Assembly: GCA_963966185.1 (NCBI GenBank)
Contig: CAWZYM010000045.1
Coordinates: forward strand, 184,001 to 248,000
Reading direction: 5' to 3'
DNA length: 64,000 nt
From: Rhabditoides inermis
Taxonomy: Eukaryota; Nematoda; Chromadorea; Rhabditida; Rhabditidae
A model generated the notes under the pieces. The model worked only from the letters and a program-made list of their open reading frames with translations, had not been told where the DNA came from and ran no database searches. Position numbers and translations under genes: made by a program. Positions 34,851-45,334 of this stretch are shown here, in pieces. The first letter of the stretch is position 1. Every line of letters begins with the position of its first letter.

Positions 34851-36541
34851 CTATTTTGCAGAGTGTAGTACAGAGGTGGCGTTGTGTATAGCGATGACAG
34901 CTAGGGCGACGTTGTTGTGCTGTCGATTGGCCGTGGGGCGGACACTGGCCACTAGACGGTTGAGGAGACGTCTGTGCTCCTGCCTCACAACACACATCAT
35001 CAGTACACATCACAAACACATAGCCATCGTATCCTGCCTACTGGAGATACGCTCATTTCATTTTTGGATGGGATAGTGTACATGCTGACTGACCGGAATG
35101 TGCTGGATGATATGATATAGATGCAGCACTTGGCAGTTCGGGCCGGTCCGATGATGTATGCAATGATGGCGAGCAACCACTCACTACCCAACTTTCTAAA
35201 CAACATAAGGCCATGTCTCGAAAGAATGTATGAACTTGAAACACATCTTACTTTTTTCATTCACGGACCAATTAGATTATTTTTGTTCCTACCATCCTAA
35301 CAACACTACAACACTCGCCATTCACTAAACTTCTTGCATGTTCACTGACATTACATAATTCACTTATACGAGAAGTGGAGCTATAAGGATGAAAAAATAA
35401 CAGAAAGCTTGCTTTGGAACGTGATTGTATACACCAACTCACATCTGGAGTAGCTGCCATCCTACAGATGAAATTATAAAGGATATACCTATGCACACAA
35501 CATTGAGAGCAACGTAGATCTGAAATGTATGGCGATCAACGAGAAGGTTTTAAGTGTGCTACTGGAATGTATGTACAGACAAGAAAAAAAGAGGGATGAA
35601 AACCAGTCGGATGGGTGGATGGGTGGATGACTCACTTCCTGAGGCGCTTTCTTCACTGCCTTCTTCCCTTTTCTCCTCATCATCATGCGAATCACTTGCG
35701 AAACGATAAGAACGTCCATAACTATTAGAGACGCCAGCACTATACACTGAAATTGAAAACGGCTAATCATTATTAATGAATTGATACCTGAAAGACTAGA
35801 GACACGTATTCCACGTATTTTAGGAATCCATTTGTTTTTTCTACGTCCGGAATATCCCAGAAAACTTCATTGCCTACGATGGAAAGACAGAATTTAGGAG
35901 TGGGAAACGCGTAGCAAAGTGCCAAGCCTGTAAAAATCAATCAATGAATACATAATATTATACTACCAGTTGCGAGGACGTAAGCAATCAATATACAAAC
36001 ATATACGTGCCGAAGAGAAAGTCTCTGAAAGGCTGATGGGAGGAAGACTGCTGAGAGATTGCAGATAGATATTACCTGAATGTGAGTGTATTAGTTGTGT
36101 ATGTGTAAATAACTCACTGGATATATCCATAGTTGAAAGTACCAAGAGACGTTCGTGAAAACGACGAAAATGCGAGAGTTTTGGCAGTCTAAAGCGAGTA
36201 ATAACTGCGAATTTTTGCGAAGTGTTTGTAAACAAATTGTACCTAATAACGGTCGTCCGTAATATAGTGAAGGAAATTCGAAGAAGAGCTTCGACACCAA
36301 ATCCGTGAATTCCATTATAAAAAGTGAGAAGAGTAGGACAAAAATTGGGTTGCGCCTACAGTATGCGGTCATTTCAGTACACGTGTATGAGCTCTCGTTA
36401 CCTGAGTCGTTTGGAAGACGCGATAATGTATAACACAACGACATTACAAATGAAGAAGAGGATTTGAATGAGTGTGAGTGACACTGGTCGCGGATAGAAG
36501 GAGATCGGGCGATCGACGACCGATCGAGCGGCGTTGTTCAT
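34851..36541 (-). CDS. Probable serpentine 7TM receptor (nematode chemoreceptor-like)
   Basis: Multi-exon membrane protein of about 330 residues. It starts MNNAARSVVDRPISFYPRP. Hydrophobic segments in order: TM1 LTLIQILFFICNVVVLYII, TM2 NPIFVLLFSLFIMEFTDLV, TM3 about IFVVFTNVSWYFQLWIYPV, TM4 HVYVCILIAYVLATGLALCY, TM5 YVSLVFQCIVLASLIVMDV (followed by a basic loop RMMMRRKGKKAVKK), TM6 IYVALNVVCI, and TM7 WLLAIIAYIIGPARTAKCC. The cytoplasmic tail is RRLLNRLVASVRPTANRQHN, ending at a TAG at 34851. The layout (seven segments, basic third cytoplasmic loop, small introns) fits nematode serpentine receptors, but I cannot name the subfamily. The exon around TM3 can be read with or without a 38 bp intron. 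Confidence 0.6.
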
Positions 36542-37561
36542 ACTGAAATACGAGGTGCTGAATGGATAAACGGAGTCAATGTGACAAGAAAAGTGAAGAA
36601 GGGAAGAAAAGAGAGATAATTTGAATCAAACTAGAAACACGATCGATTGGAATGTCTGGTGATTAGTAGGAAACATGATCATGAAAAGTAATATGTAAGC
36701 AACATATATATATATATATATGTGTCCAATCCAGTTAGCCTACCTATTGTGTCGCTGACTGTCATAAAGTAATGGCTTGTACCGTTGTTATTCCACCACT
36801 CGCCAGTTATTAAGGTGAAAATACATTACGATTGTATCACATGACGCAAAGTTTATATTTATCAGAAAAACTTTTCAAGCAAACAAGGGCACAAATTTTG
36901 TTTTTTTTTGTCCTTTCCAGACAGAGTGTGCAAACCGGAAGCTACTAGCTGGGACCATCATCAGTGATTAACTGATAGATGAGCTAGCAAACTAGACAAC
37001 AAGAGTAATGGAAAATGTGTGTAGTGTAGACAGGTATCGCATGTCAATGACCTTCAGAATGAGGGAGCAAGCAAAGAGGGAACAGATACTATAAATTGCT
37101 AATGGCATACAAAGATAATGTTCCGTGTACTGCATACTATCACGTTTGTGAGTTCATGTTATTTCGAAGAAAAAACTGTTCAACATTAATTGTCTGCGAA
37201 TGCGAATATTTCGGCAGAAGATCGAACGCCGGTAGGGGAGGAGTCAGTGGGGGCGGGGCTAGCCCCATCAGACATCGGCACGATCCGATTCAACTCCATG
37301 AGTGCGCTGGCTAGTCTGAAATACACCATAAATCACTTTTCTACAGAAAATTCGAACCTTTCCATAAGAGCTGTTTTATCGCTACAGCCCCCGCACTTCT
37401 GCGATCTCTCTTCTCGCGGGGCAAACTCTGAAAATCATCGAAATCGTCTGTGACTCAGAATTTTTAATACTCTCAAAAAATAATTTATACGGTTTTTTTA
37501 AGAACACGTGAAATACAATAATGTAAAAAAAAGATGATATCAAGATACAACACAACGAATC
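36542..37561. other. Intergenic region upstream of the 7TM gene
   Basis: Presumed 7TM promoter near 36542, a short (TA)n at about 36703, and AT-rich sequence. An open frame at 37190-37453 has no visible splice or similarity support, and I do not call it a gene. Confidence 0.45.
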
Positions 37562-38960
37562 TCACAAGTGGAGCTGCTGTCTACTAAAAGCAGCGGGGGA
37601 CGCCGGGGCCTGATCGGAGACATACTGAGGAATGAGAGAGAAGAATTTACAAACTCGCACGTTCCAAACGCGCTCTCTAACTGTTAGCCTAGACCTGGGA
37701 ACGACAAGTTTGGGAGCACCGAATCTATCAGTCATGAAATGGAAGAAACTGCTTTTGTCAACCTCCACGAAGCCATAAAAAACCTTGTAGAGCATCACGA
37801 TGTCGTTGACCTGGCGACGCTGCTCGAGAGAATGCAAACGAAGTGCCTGGTTGCGCTGCTCGGCCGAAGCATTGTACCCCAGTGACGTTGTACGCGCGAA
37901 GATGACCCGCGTGACGTAGTTCTGCACACGTTCGAGTAGGATGGTCGATGCCCGGTCAGATGGATTGAAGACGCACGTACCGTACTCCAAGAGTGGACGA
38001 ACGTACGTGGTGTAGATATCGATGAGCATCTGACCACGGCCCGGATAGTTGCACAGCGCGCCTCACAGAGAGAGCGGCTGGCGCGCAGGCTGCCCCGCGA
38101 GTGAATGAGCGCGTAGCGATTTCAAGCGAGAAATTATCGCGCTCAACCGCTTGCTGGCAAATTCGCAAAAGAGCATAGCGTCGCGTGTATGCGGTGCGGT
38201 CGTGGGCCTGACCGCTCTCGACTGTGCAACTATCCGGACCGTGCTGACGGTCAGCGGAGATAATGGAACGGAAAATGGTGTACGCCCGGTTGTACGCCTT
38301 TGAGTAGATGATGCGGCAATGTTTGGAGAATTGTAGGTCTGAGGTTATGGTGAACCCCAGATCGACAACCTCGTCGACGCCTTCGATCGCAGTGGTGCTG
38401 ATACTGTAGGTGTGCCGTGGATTATTCTTGCCGATGTACAGGGTTTTGGTCTTGTGAGCAGCGAGAGGAAGCTGCCACGTCACAGACCATTGACTGACAA
38501 GATCAACAGCCTGTGGCAGAGGTAGTCGATTGTCCTGTAGTCCGAAAGAGCGGTAGACCTTGACGTCGTCAGCGTAAGCTCTGCACGTCGCGTGTTGTCG
38601 CAATGGCGGGATCAGATCAGCCGTGTAGATATTGAAGAGCACCGGGCCTAGGACGGTACCCTGTGGAACACCAGAGATGATATCATGATGGAGAGTAGTC
38701 GACATTCACTCGTACACGAAAGGTGCGTCCAAGGAGGTAGTTGCGAATCCAATTGACAATGGCAGGGGCGAACCCGTACGAGTCGAGCTTCAACAGGAGC
38801 TTAGAATGAGAGACGCGGTCGAAGGCCTTGGCGAAGTCGAAGTAGATGACATCGACTGTGCGCTTCTCGTCCACTGCTGCAGTCCAGTGATCGAGGCATT
38901 GCAAGAGTTGCAGTTCTCTTGATACGAAAGGAGTGACACATAACTTAGTGATGTTGCAGT
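37562..38960 (-). pseudogene. 5'-truncated CR1/Jockey-like LINE, interrupted by a MITE
   Basis: RT and C-terminal region on the minus strand in three frames. Motifs: DVIYFDFAKAFDRVSHSKLL, a short hydrophobic loop, SGVPQGTVLGPVLFNIYTAD, CRAYADDVKVY, then the thumb (VDLGFTITSDLQFSKHC) and the C-terminal part DIYTTYVRPLLEYGTCVFNP. These are typical of CR1/Jockey-clade elements and unlike the two RTE-like LINEs upstream. It is 5' truncated, carries frameshifts, and is split at 38035-38243 by a MITE. It lies directly downstream of, and probably inside, the RING-finger gene. Confidence 0.85.
38035..38243. mobile_element. 209 bp MITE inside the LINE, with TIRs and a 5 bp target duplication
   Basis: 22 bp terminal inverted repeats with one mismatch: the left begins CACGGCCCGGATAGTTGCAC and the right ends GTGCAACTATCCGGACCGTG. 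CTGAC occurs directly outside both ends (38030-38034 and 38244-38248). LINE coding sense resumes on both sides. No coding capacity. Confidence 0.85.
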
Positions 38961-39017
38961 CTATGGATATGGAATATGGGATGGGTGTGATTGTAGATAT
39001 GCAAATGGTATACTCAC

Positions 39018-39585
39018 CTGGATGAGTCAACAGCCACCTGTTCACTCGCGTCCTCATAACAGCATCGTCACGCATCGAAACCGTCAGCTTGCGACACTCA
39101 AAACGCAATCAGAGCTTTCAAACACAATGAACATTTATGATCGTAGCGGATCGAAACCAAAGATATTGTTTATGAAAAAACTTACAAGTGAGCAGGAGGC
39201 CCTCTGTGGACAGCTGACCATCCACTGCACGGCACAGCGGCGACAGAACACGTGACCGCACGACAGACTGCAACCCGAGTACGTAGCACGAACACGTACG
39301 GGCACGAGGGATACGAGGGGCACGAGGGATACGAGGGGCACGAGGGATACGAGGGGCACGAGGCACTCACCGGGCAGGCGTCTGCATGATGCACATGCAA
39401 ATCGAACACGTCACGTCCTCGGATTTGGTGGAAACGGAGAGTCGATGGAACACGGCCTGAACACATGAGATGTGGTCAAATGAACGATGCGGGTTCACCT
39501 CTAGAGAATTGGAATCGGGCAGTTGAATGTGAATGGTGACGGGAGAGGCGGAGCGGCGGATGCGACTTCGCAGTCTCGGAGCCAT
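39018..39585 (-). CDS. RING-finger (C3HC4) protein, 5' part; 3' end obscured by a LINE
   Basis: Likely E3 ubiquitin ligase. Exons 39585-about 39373, 39267-about 39184 and 39096-39018 join in frame. The start MAPRLRSRIRRSASPVTI is followed by a possible FHA-like or linker segment. Then comes a full RING: CSICMCIMQTPARLSCGHVF, CRRC, and the last pair CSLC before RKLTV. Each split codon is restored by GT..AG splicing. The end of the third exon (RVNRWLLTHP) resembles the helix after a RING. After it comes an intron-like stretch and then LINE sequence. Whether the gene continues past the LINE cannot be seen. Confidence 0.7.
39298..39363. repeat. 18 bp minisatellite in the first RING-gene intron
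   Basis: About 3.5 copies of an 18 bp unit, GGGCACGAGGGATACGAG, next to the donor site. Confidence 0.85.
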
Positions 39586-40100
39586 GACGACAATGATTGG
39601 ACGAGCAGGAACCTACTGTGACAGAGACCCTCACAGAGCATACCCTAGGAGTGACTGCGGGCTATAGACGGGCGAGTGCCCGCGGCCGGATCTCCCTATC
39701 GATCGATTGACCCCGGGCCACACACTGCTCACTCCCACACTCACACACTCACAGTGTTAGTGTTACCTGCCGCCTCTAGCAACATATCAATCAATCGATA
39801 TGCACATGCGTGTATGTTATTGATGATATCATGGATCATATTGCCAATACAAATTGAGAGATTTTATCACAAAAAAGAATGCATCAGAGTCAATAAATAA
39901 GTGAAATTCAATATACATTTGAACAATTAATATTATTCGATAAACAATTCCGGGATAATAATTTAGAAAAGCGGCCGCGCGCGTGTGTGCGGGAATCGGC
40001 ACGCACCCTGCCCTGCGAAAAGAGAGAGAGAGATTTGCATATCATAGGGCATATGCAAATTAGTGAAAGCATGGTGGTATTGAATTGAGATGAGGGGTGT
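39586..40100. other. Intergenic region between thymidine kinase and the RING gene
   Basis: Holds the presumed RING-gene promoter and the 3' untranslated region of the kinase gene. Short (CACT) and (GA) runs are present; no exon support. Confidence 0.45.
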
Positions 40101-42043
40101 TTATCCACAACGCGCACTCCGCTTCTTCTCTTTGTTCAGTTCACTGATCTCTTCCACAGTCTCCTTCGCCAAGGAACAGTCGTAGAAGCAGGCTCGGCAG
40201 AGGGAAGAGTACGTGTCACTCCCTCCGATCACCTCCACCTAGAGAGAAAGAGTTCACAGAGAGGGGGGAGAGGGAGACTCACCGCCTTTTGGTGGGTGCA
40301 CCTGAATGTGAAGGGCGCGTCCTGCCCACACTGCATGCATACAGCAGACAGTTTCTTGATCTCGTCGGCGAGTGGAATCAGCTGAGAGATCTCAGGGAAC
40401 GGCTGAAATGATTGTGATATCACTGATTTTGTATGGTGATTCGTTTCATCCCGCACTGCGTCTCCCCAAAGGCTCTAGCGCTAACGCAACTATCGAATGT
40501 GCAGACGTGTCCGAGTGGTTAAGGAGATTGACTCGAAATCAATTGGGCTCTGCCCGCGTAGGTTCGAATCCTGCCGTCTGCGAATCTTTTGCGAAATTCA
40601 ATTGTTCATTTTAACAATTGTTTTCATACTTTCTAAACATATATTGTATTCATGATGATTTTGTTTTGTTTTGAATCATTTCCCGCACCTCTCTGCGGAA
40701 GTTTCCGTCGAGTGCGGCAACGATGACAGTCTTTCCCCGGCACGCCAGCTCCTCGCATGTCATTGCCAGGTCCTCGAACTGCAACTTATTCCCATTCGAT
40801 TCGATCCATAAAAATCGCGTTACATCACACGCGAAAAAACTGGGTGCGTGTCGCTTTCTCCCAAGGGCTGCCAACCGCCACGTTCAAAATCGTTTGGCAT
40901 GTGAGAAAGAGTGGGCCGGAATGGAATGTATGTACAATGATCGATGGCTAGCGGTCACTCTCCCCCAAGTATACACGCCAATTGGGGGATTCAATCGGCC
41001 CTCGCCGAATCTAGTTCTGCGGTGAAGCAAGACAACGAAAACGAGCTGGTTGTGCAAGTGGAGATAGTGATCGAAACGCTCTGGTTGATGCATCTCAAGC
41101 CGTTGCGCTTTGCTTACAGCGATTAGTTCACTCAACTAATAAATATGCACGAAAACAGAAATGAATAGATAAAGAATGTATGTGTGCGACTCACGAACTG
41201 TCCCTCGTCGATGGCGACTACTTGTGTGAGATCGGAGAAGAGCACGTCTGCCACCTCACACAGACTGCGCGCCTTCACTGTAGTCCCCGAAGCCGTGTTC
41301 CTGAACACCGTGATGCATACACTCCAATCTCATCCAGACCTCCATATCAGTCTTCCCCAGAGAGCGTGTGATTGACAATCAATTGTATTCGTTATATTGT
41401 ATTGACAACCGTCAACCATGAATACACTAGAACGACACTAACCCAACACTTCACTACGCTCCAGACTCCAGCTCCCTATCAGTCTCCCTCAATTGTCATG
41501 TAAGTGATGAAGTTGCGGTCAGTCTTTTCGAAACACTCCCCATTGCCTTCGGAATACTCCCGAACACTTTGGAATGCCTTGCTATCCCAACACTTCGTGA
41601 TTGCTTTGGGAAGAGACTGAGTTGTTGCGTGGCTTCCGGTCTCCGGTGGCTCACCTCTGATGGGTGATCACTCTGTCTGCATCGTATCGCGTGTCTCCTG
41701 CGTACTTCACCAGCACGCACCTCTTCTTAGCGATACGGTAGCGGTCGTGCATACGAATCAGCTCCGTACTGTAACCAGTTACCATAACCTGTGACTGTGA
41801 CCCGAAAACATCCCATAACTAGTGCAACGGTAGCACTGTAGCAGGCGTAAGATTTCCTAGGAAAATCACTGGGCTATGCCATATTCATCCTCTTTCTTCG
41901 AACCTCATATGACTCTTTATTCGAGAACTACCTTTACCTTGTACTGTAACGGTAAGCACCCACGTCTTTCCACTGAACATGGGTCCGAGAATGCAGAGTA
42001 CATGCCCGACCGGAGGAGCCTCATCCAGCGAGCGATCCGACAT
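40101..42043 (-). CDS. TK1: Thymidine kinase (TK1 type)
   Basis: Cytosolic salvage enzyme that phosphorylates thymidine with ATP. Exons on the minus strand: MSDRSLDEAPPVGHVLCILG with the P-loop GPMFSGKT; TELIRMHDRYRIAKKRCVLV with YAGDTRYDADRVITHQR; ARSLCEVADV with the Walker-B-like VVAIDEGQF; FEDLAMTCEELACRGKTVIV with ALDGNFRRE; PFPEISQLIPLADEIKKLSA; VCMQCGQDAPFTFRC; VEVIGGSDTYSSLCRACFYD; and a Lys/Arg-rich end. The zinc-binding Cys pairs (CMQC and CRAC), the lasso and the substrate-binding E-V-I-G-G-x-D-x-Y segment are all present. Start chosen at MSDRS, since human TK1 also has little before the P-loop; a longer in-frame start exists 48 bp upstream. The intron after GNFRRE holds a tRNA gene on the other strand. 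Confidence 0.93.
40501..40582 (+). tRNA. tRNA-Ser(CGA), inside a thymidine kinase intron
   Basis: 82 nt with acceptor stem GCAGACG/CGTCTGC and discriminator G. The D-arm A-box starts TGTCCGAGTGG and the anticodon stem ATTGA/TCAAT encloses loop CTCGAAA, anticodon CGA at 40534-40536. A long variable arm typical of tRNA-Ser and T-arm B-box GGTTCGAATCC follow. TTTT three bases after the end can terminate Pol III. It lies antisense to the host gene. Confidence 0.96.
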
Positions 42044-42052
42044 AGCCTGCAC

Positions 42053-42105
42053 ATCATAGCGGTTACTGTATACAGCACACTGGCGCATCATAGCGGTTAC
42101 TGTAG
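42053..42105. repeat. Two direct repeats just upstream of the thymidine kinase start
   Basis: CATCATAGCGGTTACTGTA occurs at about 42053 and 42088, separated by about 16 bp. It may be a regulatory pair in the 5' leader or promoter, or a chance duplication. Confidence 0.5.
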
Positions 42106-42151
42106 AGTACGCGTCAACAAAGTGGGAAAAGGGCTTGTGCGGCGCGGGGAG

Positions 42152-42159
42152 CTTATATA
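42152..42159 (-). promoter_or_regulatory. TATA box of thymidine kinase
   Basis: On the minus strand the sequence reads GGGGCTATATAAGC about 110 bp upstream of the start codon. Confidence 0.55.
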
Positions 42160-42825
42160 GCCCCGGGGCGTGTTGCAGGGGAGATGCTTATCTGGAATGG
42201 GCAGTGGCTGCAACGCAAGCATAGCAGGTCTGCCGTCCGAGTCTGAATGCGCATAAAAAGGGGTCGCGCACCCAAACCGGCGAGAAAAAGAAGACAACGT
42301 CACATCACACCTCGGATTCCAAACTGGAATTGCAATACGCAGAGGGGCAGACATAGCAGCCGCCAGGATAAACCTGGATTCAACAACAGAGCGATGATCA
42401 ATGAAAAATGAAGGGATGGAGAGAGATTGACATGTGTGTGGACAACGGGAAGGAACAAAAGTCGCACCAATGACGATTTCACGCAATCGAATGAGAAAAG
42501 CGGACGAAAAAACGAGACGGTGACGGTGAGACAATAGCCAGGACACATTTCGATCCCGCTTCACAACTTACGATTCACGTGATGTCAGGATTCACATGAT
42601 TTATTACATCTTAGTCCTGCGATCAGTGATAGCGTCGAAAGAAAAGTTTTATCCATCGTCAACCAATATATCATTTATCCAATCCGTGCCACGAAACAAA
42701 TTCGCTGTGCGACAGACAAAAAATCAACATAAACATGAGAGATCTCACTGAGTAAGAATGACGAGACGAAAAATGCGGTAACAACTCTTCAAAAGAATAC
42801 AGACAGACGTTCGTTTCTTGTCCTT
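42160..42825. other. Intergenic region between the zinc-finger gene and thymidine kinase
   Basis: The upstream side of thymidine kinase and the 3' side of the zinc-finger gene. Open frames present here show no splice sites or family features. Confidence 0.45.
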
Positions 42826-44612
42826 TTATCGTCTCATACGGCGAGGAGTAAACTGCTTCACCTACAACGCAGTAGATGACCTTCTCCACCCTCTCTCTCT
42901 CTCTTCTTCCCTCCCCCCACCCTCTCTCTCTCTCTCTCTCCCCTCCCTCTCACCTTCTCGAACAATTCCACTGCCTGTCCCACATCCTCGTCCAGTTCTT
43001 GCAGGACGGGGATGAACTTGGAGATGGTCTCACGAGGCAGCTGCTGCTGGAAGACCAGCCCTTTCCCCTTCCCCTCCCTCTCTTCCACCCACCAGCCTCC
43101 CGAATATACTCTCCATCATCTTCTTCGCTTCCTTGGCCGGGTCCCCGTCACGCACAACATCCCCGTTACCCGCCAGACGAGGATTCGAGTACACCGCTTG
43201 TCTGCAACCACCTCTCTCTCTCTCTCTCTCTCTCTCTCGCTCTCTCGCTCTCCACCCCTCTCACCTCGCAAAGTCCTCCACCGGGTCGCGCATATCGTCA
43301 AAGTCGTTCACGTGTGGCGCTATGATGTCCGCCAACGTCATCTGCGAATCAATCGATCAATCAAAATCAATCAATGCGTGGTATGTGACAACGAACCGTC
43401 CTGGGTCGCTCGGCAGTCTCCTCCATGTCGATCATATCACCGCCGCCGCCCGAGTCGTTCTACAACATACATTCTACCACTTGACAAACACTCGAGCCAA
43501 TGAGGTGAATGCGCGCCTACCATCCCTTCTCCTCCTGCTGCTCCTTCTCCGTCGTCCATGCCCATTCCATCTCCCCAATCCCCGTCTCCATTCATGTGCT
43601 GCTGCGAGGACGAAGGAGTGCCGTCCAAGTCATCGAAGCGACGGTTCCAAAACAACAACAATACACAATACATATACACAACACACCTTGTCATATATTG
43701 AACGATCATGCATGATAGAGAAGATAGTATAGGCTGCGTCAGAGCGATAGTTTTTGATCTCTGCCTGCTAGGCTTGGAGACTCTCGAGTCACGACGAGCA
43801 GTCAATGATATTGCCTACATACATAAAATTGTACACGGTCGCACCGTCTTTGACTCATCCGCCATCTATAATATCATATCCACATCATCGAGACACTCTC
43901 ACTGCCACCGAATCGTACCCTCTTTTGATCCGTCCGTTAGAACACAGACATTCATTCACCGCAAGTTTCGAATATGGAATTCCTTACCATCTAACATTAT
44001 AGCTATCAGAGACACCGGTTCTTTCAAAGAGGAGGTTAGAAAATGCATGATTGAACCATCTCGCATCCACGCTTCCTGATCGATACGGGTACGGGCTCCC
44101 CAGTATATGTAACAGAGTACATTCATTTCATATACATATGTCTGTTGTATTGTCCCATACGCATTTGTATCTGTTTTACCATTCTTTGATTTGATCTTAA
44201 TCACAAATACGTTGCACCACTTATTACAGCCACATATTTTTGTCCCCATATGTTTTCTGAATACGCAATGATAAACAATTGAAATTGAATCTACCTCACT
44301 TGCAGTTCGAAATACGGTGCCATAACCGTCTGCCTCTCTTGTTTCGCGCGCTATTGCCGAGAGCTGACTCTCCGTCTTCCTCTGATCTACCTCGCCGCGC
44401 GCAACTTATTGCGAGCATAGAACTATAACTCGACTCACCCTCTTGATGTTCCTTCCACTCCTGCTCTTACTGGGAGACTCGGACAGACCCCTCTTCACTC
44501 GAGCAACGCTCAACGTCATCGTGCCTCGACCCACAGAGGGACGCTTCAGGTAAGACTCGTTCGATGGCTGGAAGAAAGGGAGCTGAGAGAAGAGAGAGAG
44601 AAGAGGGAGGGG

Positions 44613-44657
<45 letters not shown>

Positions 44658-45284
44658 CTGAAACATGACAGATGGGGGGAGAGGGAGACTCACCCTGCCG
44701 CGTACTCCCATGCGAAACGGACGGCCGAGTTCGTCTAAACGAATTTATACTAAACCTAATAGAAATCATGCATGAATCGAAAACGATTCTACCGTAACCC
44801 AATCGCAACGTACCGTATCTATTCTCGAGCTGCTCCGGCGAGGGCTTCGTTCCTGTGAGCTGGCTGACGTTGACGAGAGGATGCGAGTGCTCCAGACAGT
44901 ACTCCACGTACACTGGCCTGCAACCACACTGCTACTCCCTCTCTCTCTCTGTTCCTCCTCCTGCTCTCTCTCTCTCCCTCCACTCACCCGTCCCTTCCAT
45001 CCCTCTCTCTCTCTCTGTTCCTCCTCCTGCTCTCTCTCTCTCTCTCTCCACTCACCCGTCCCTTCCATCCCTCGGATAGGTCTTCTTCACGTAGCACGTG
45101 CATGCGAACTCGTCCGTCGGACGTTCGATACGACTGCAACAAAGCAATCAACACTCAGATGAGTACACCCAACGCACCCAGGCCTCCTCGCCTCGTATCC
45201 CTTGACGATGAAGCCACACACGTAGTTCTGGACGGCCATCGGAAGACCGCGCTTCGTGTTCGTCACCTTGTTTCTAAGAGGAAG

Positions 45285-45334
<50 letters not shown>

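Noticed and set aside
37096..37453. Two short plus-strand frames upstream of the 7TM gene
   Set aside because: No splice sites, no domain, no continuation on either side.
42671..42889. Short minus-strand frame downstream of the zinc-finger gene
   Set aside because: It overlaps the true last exon in another frame and runs into the 3' untranslated region.
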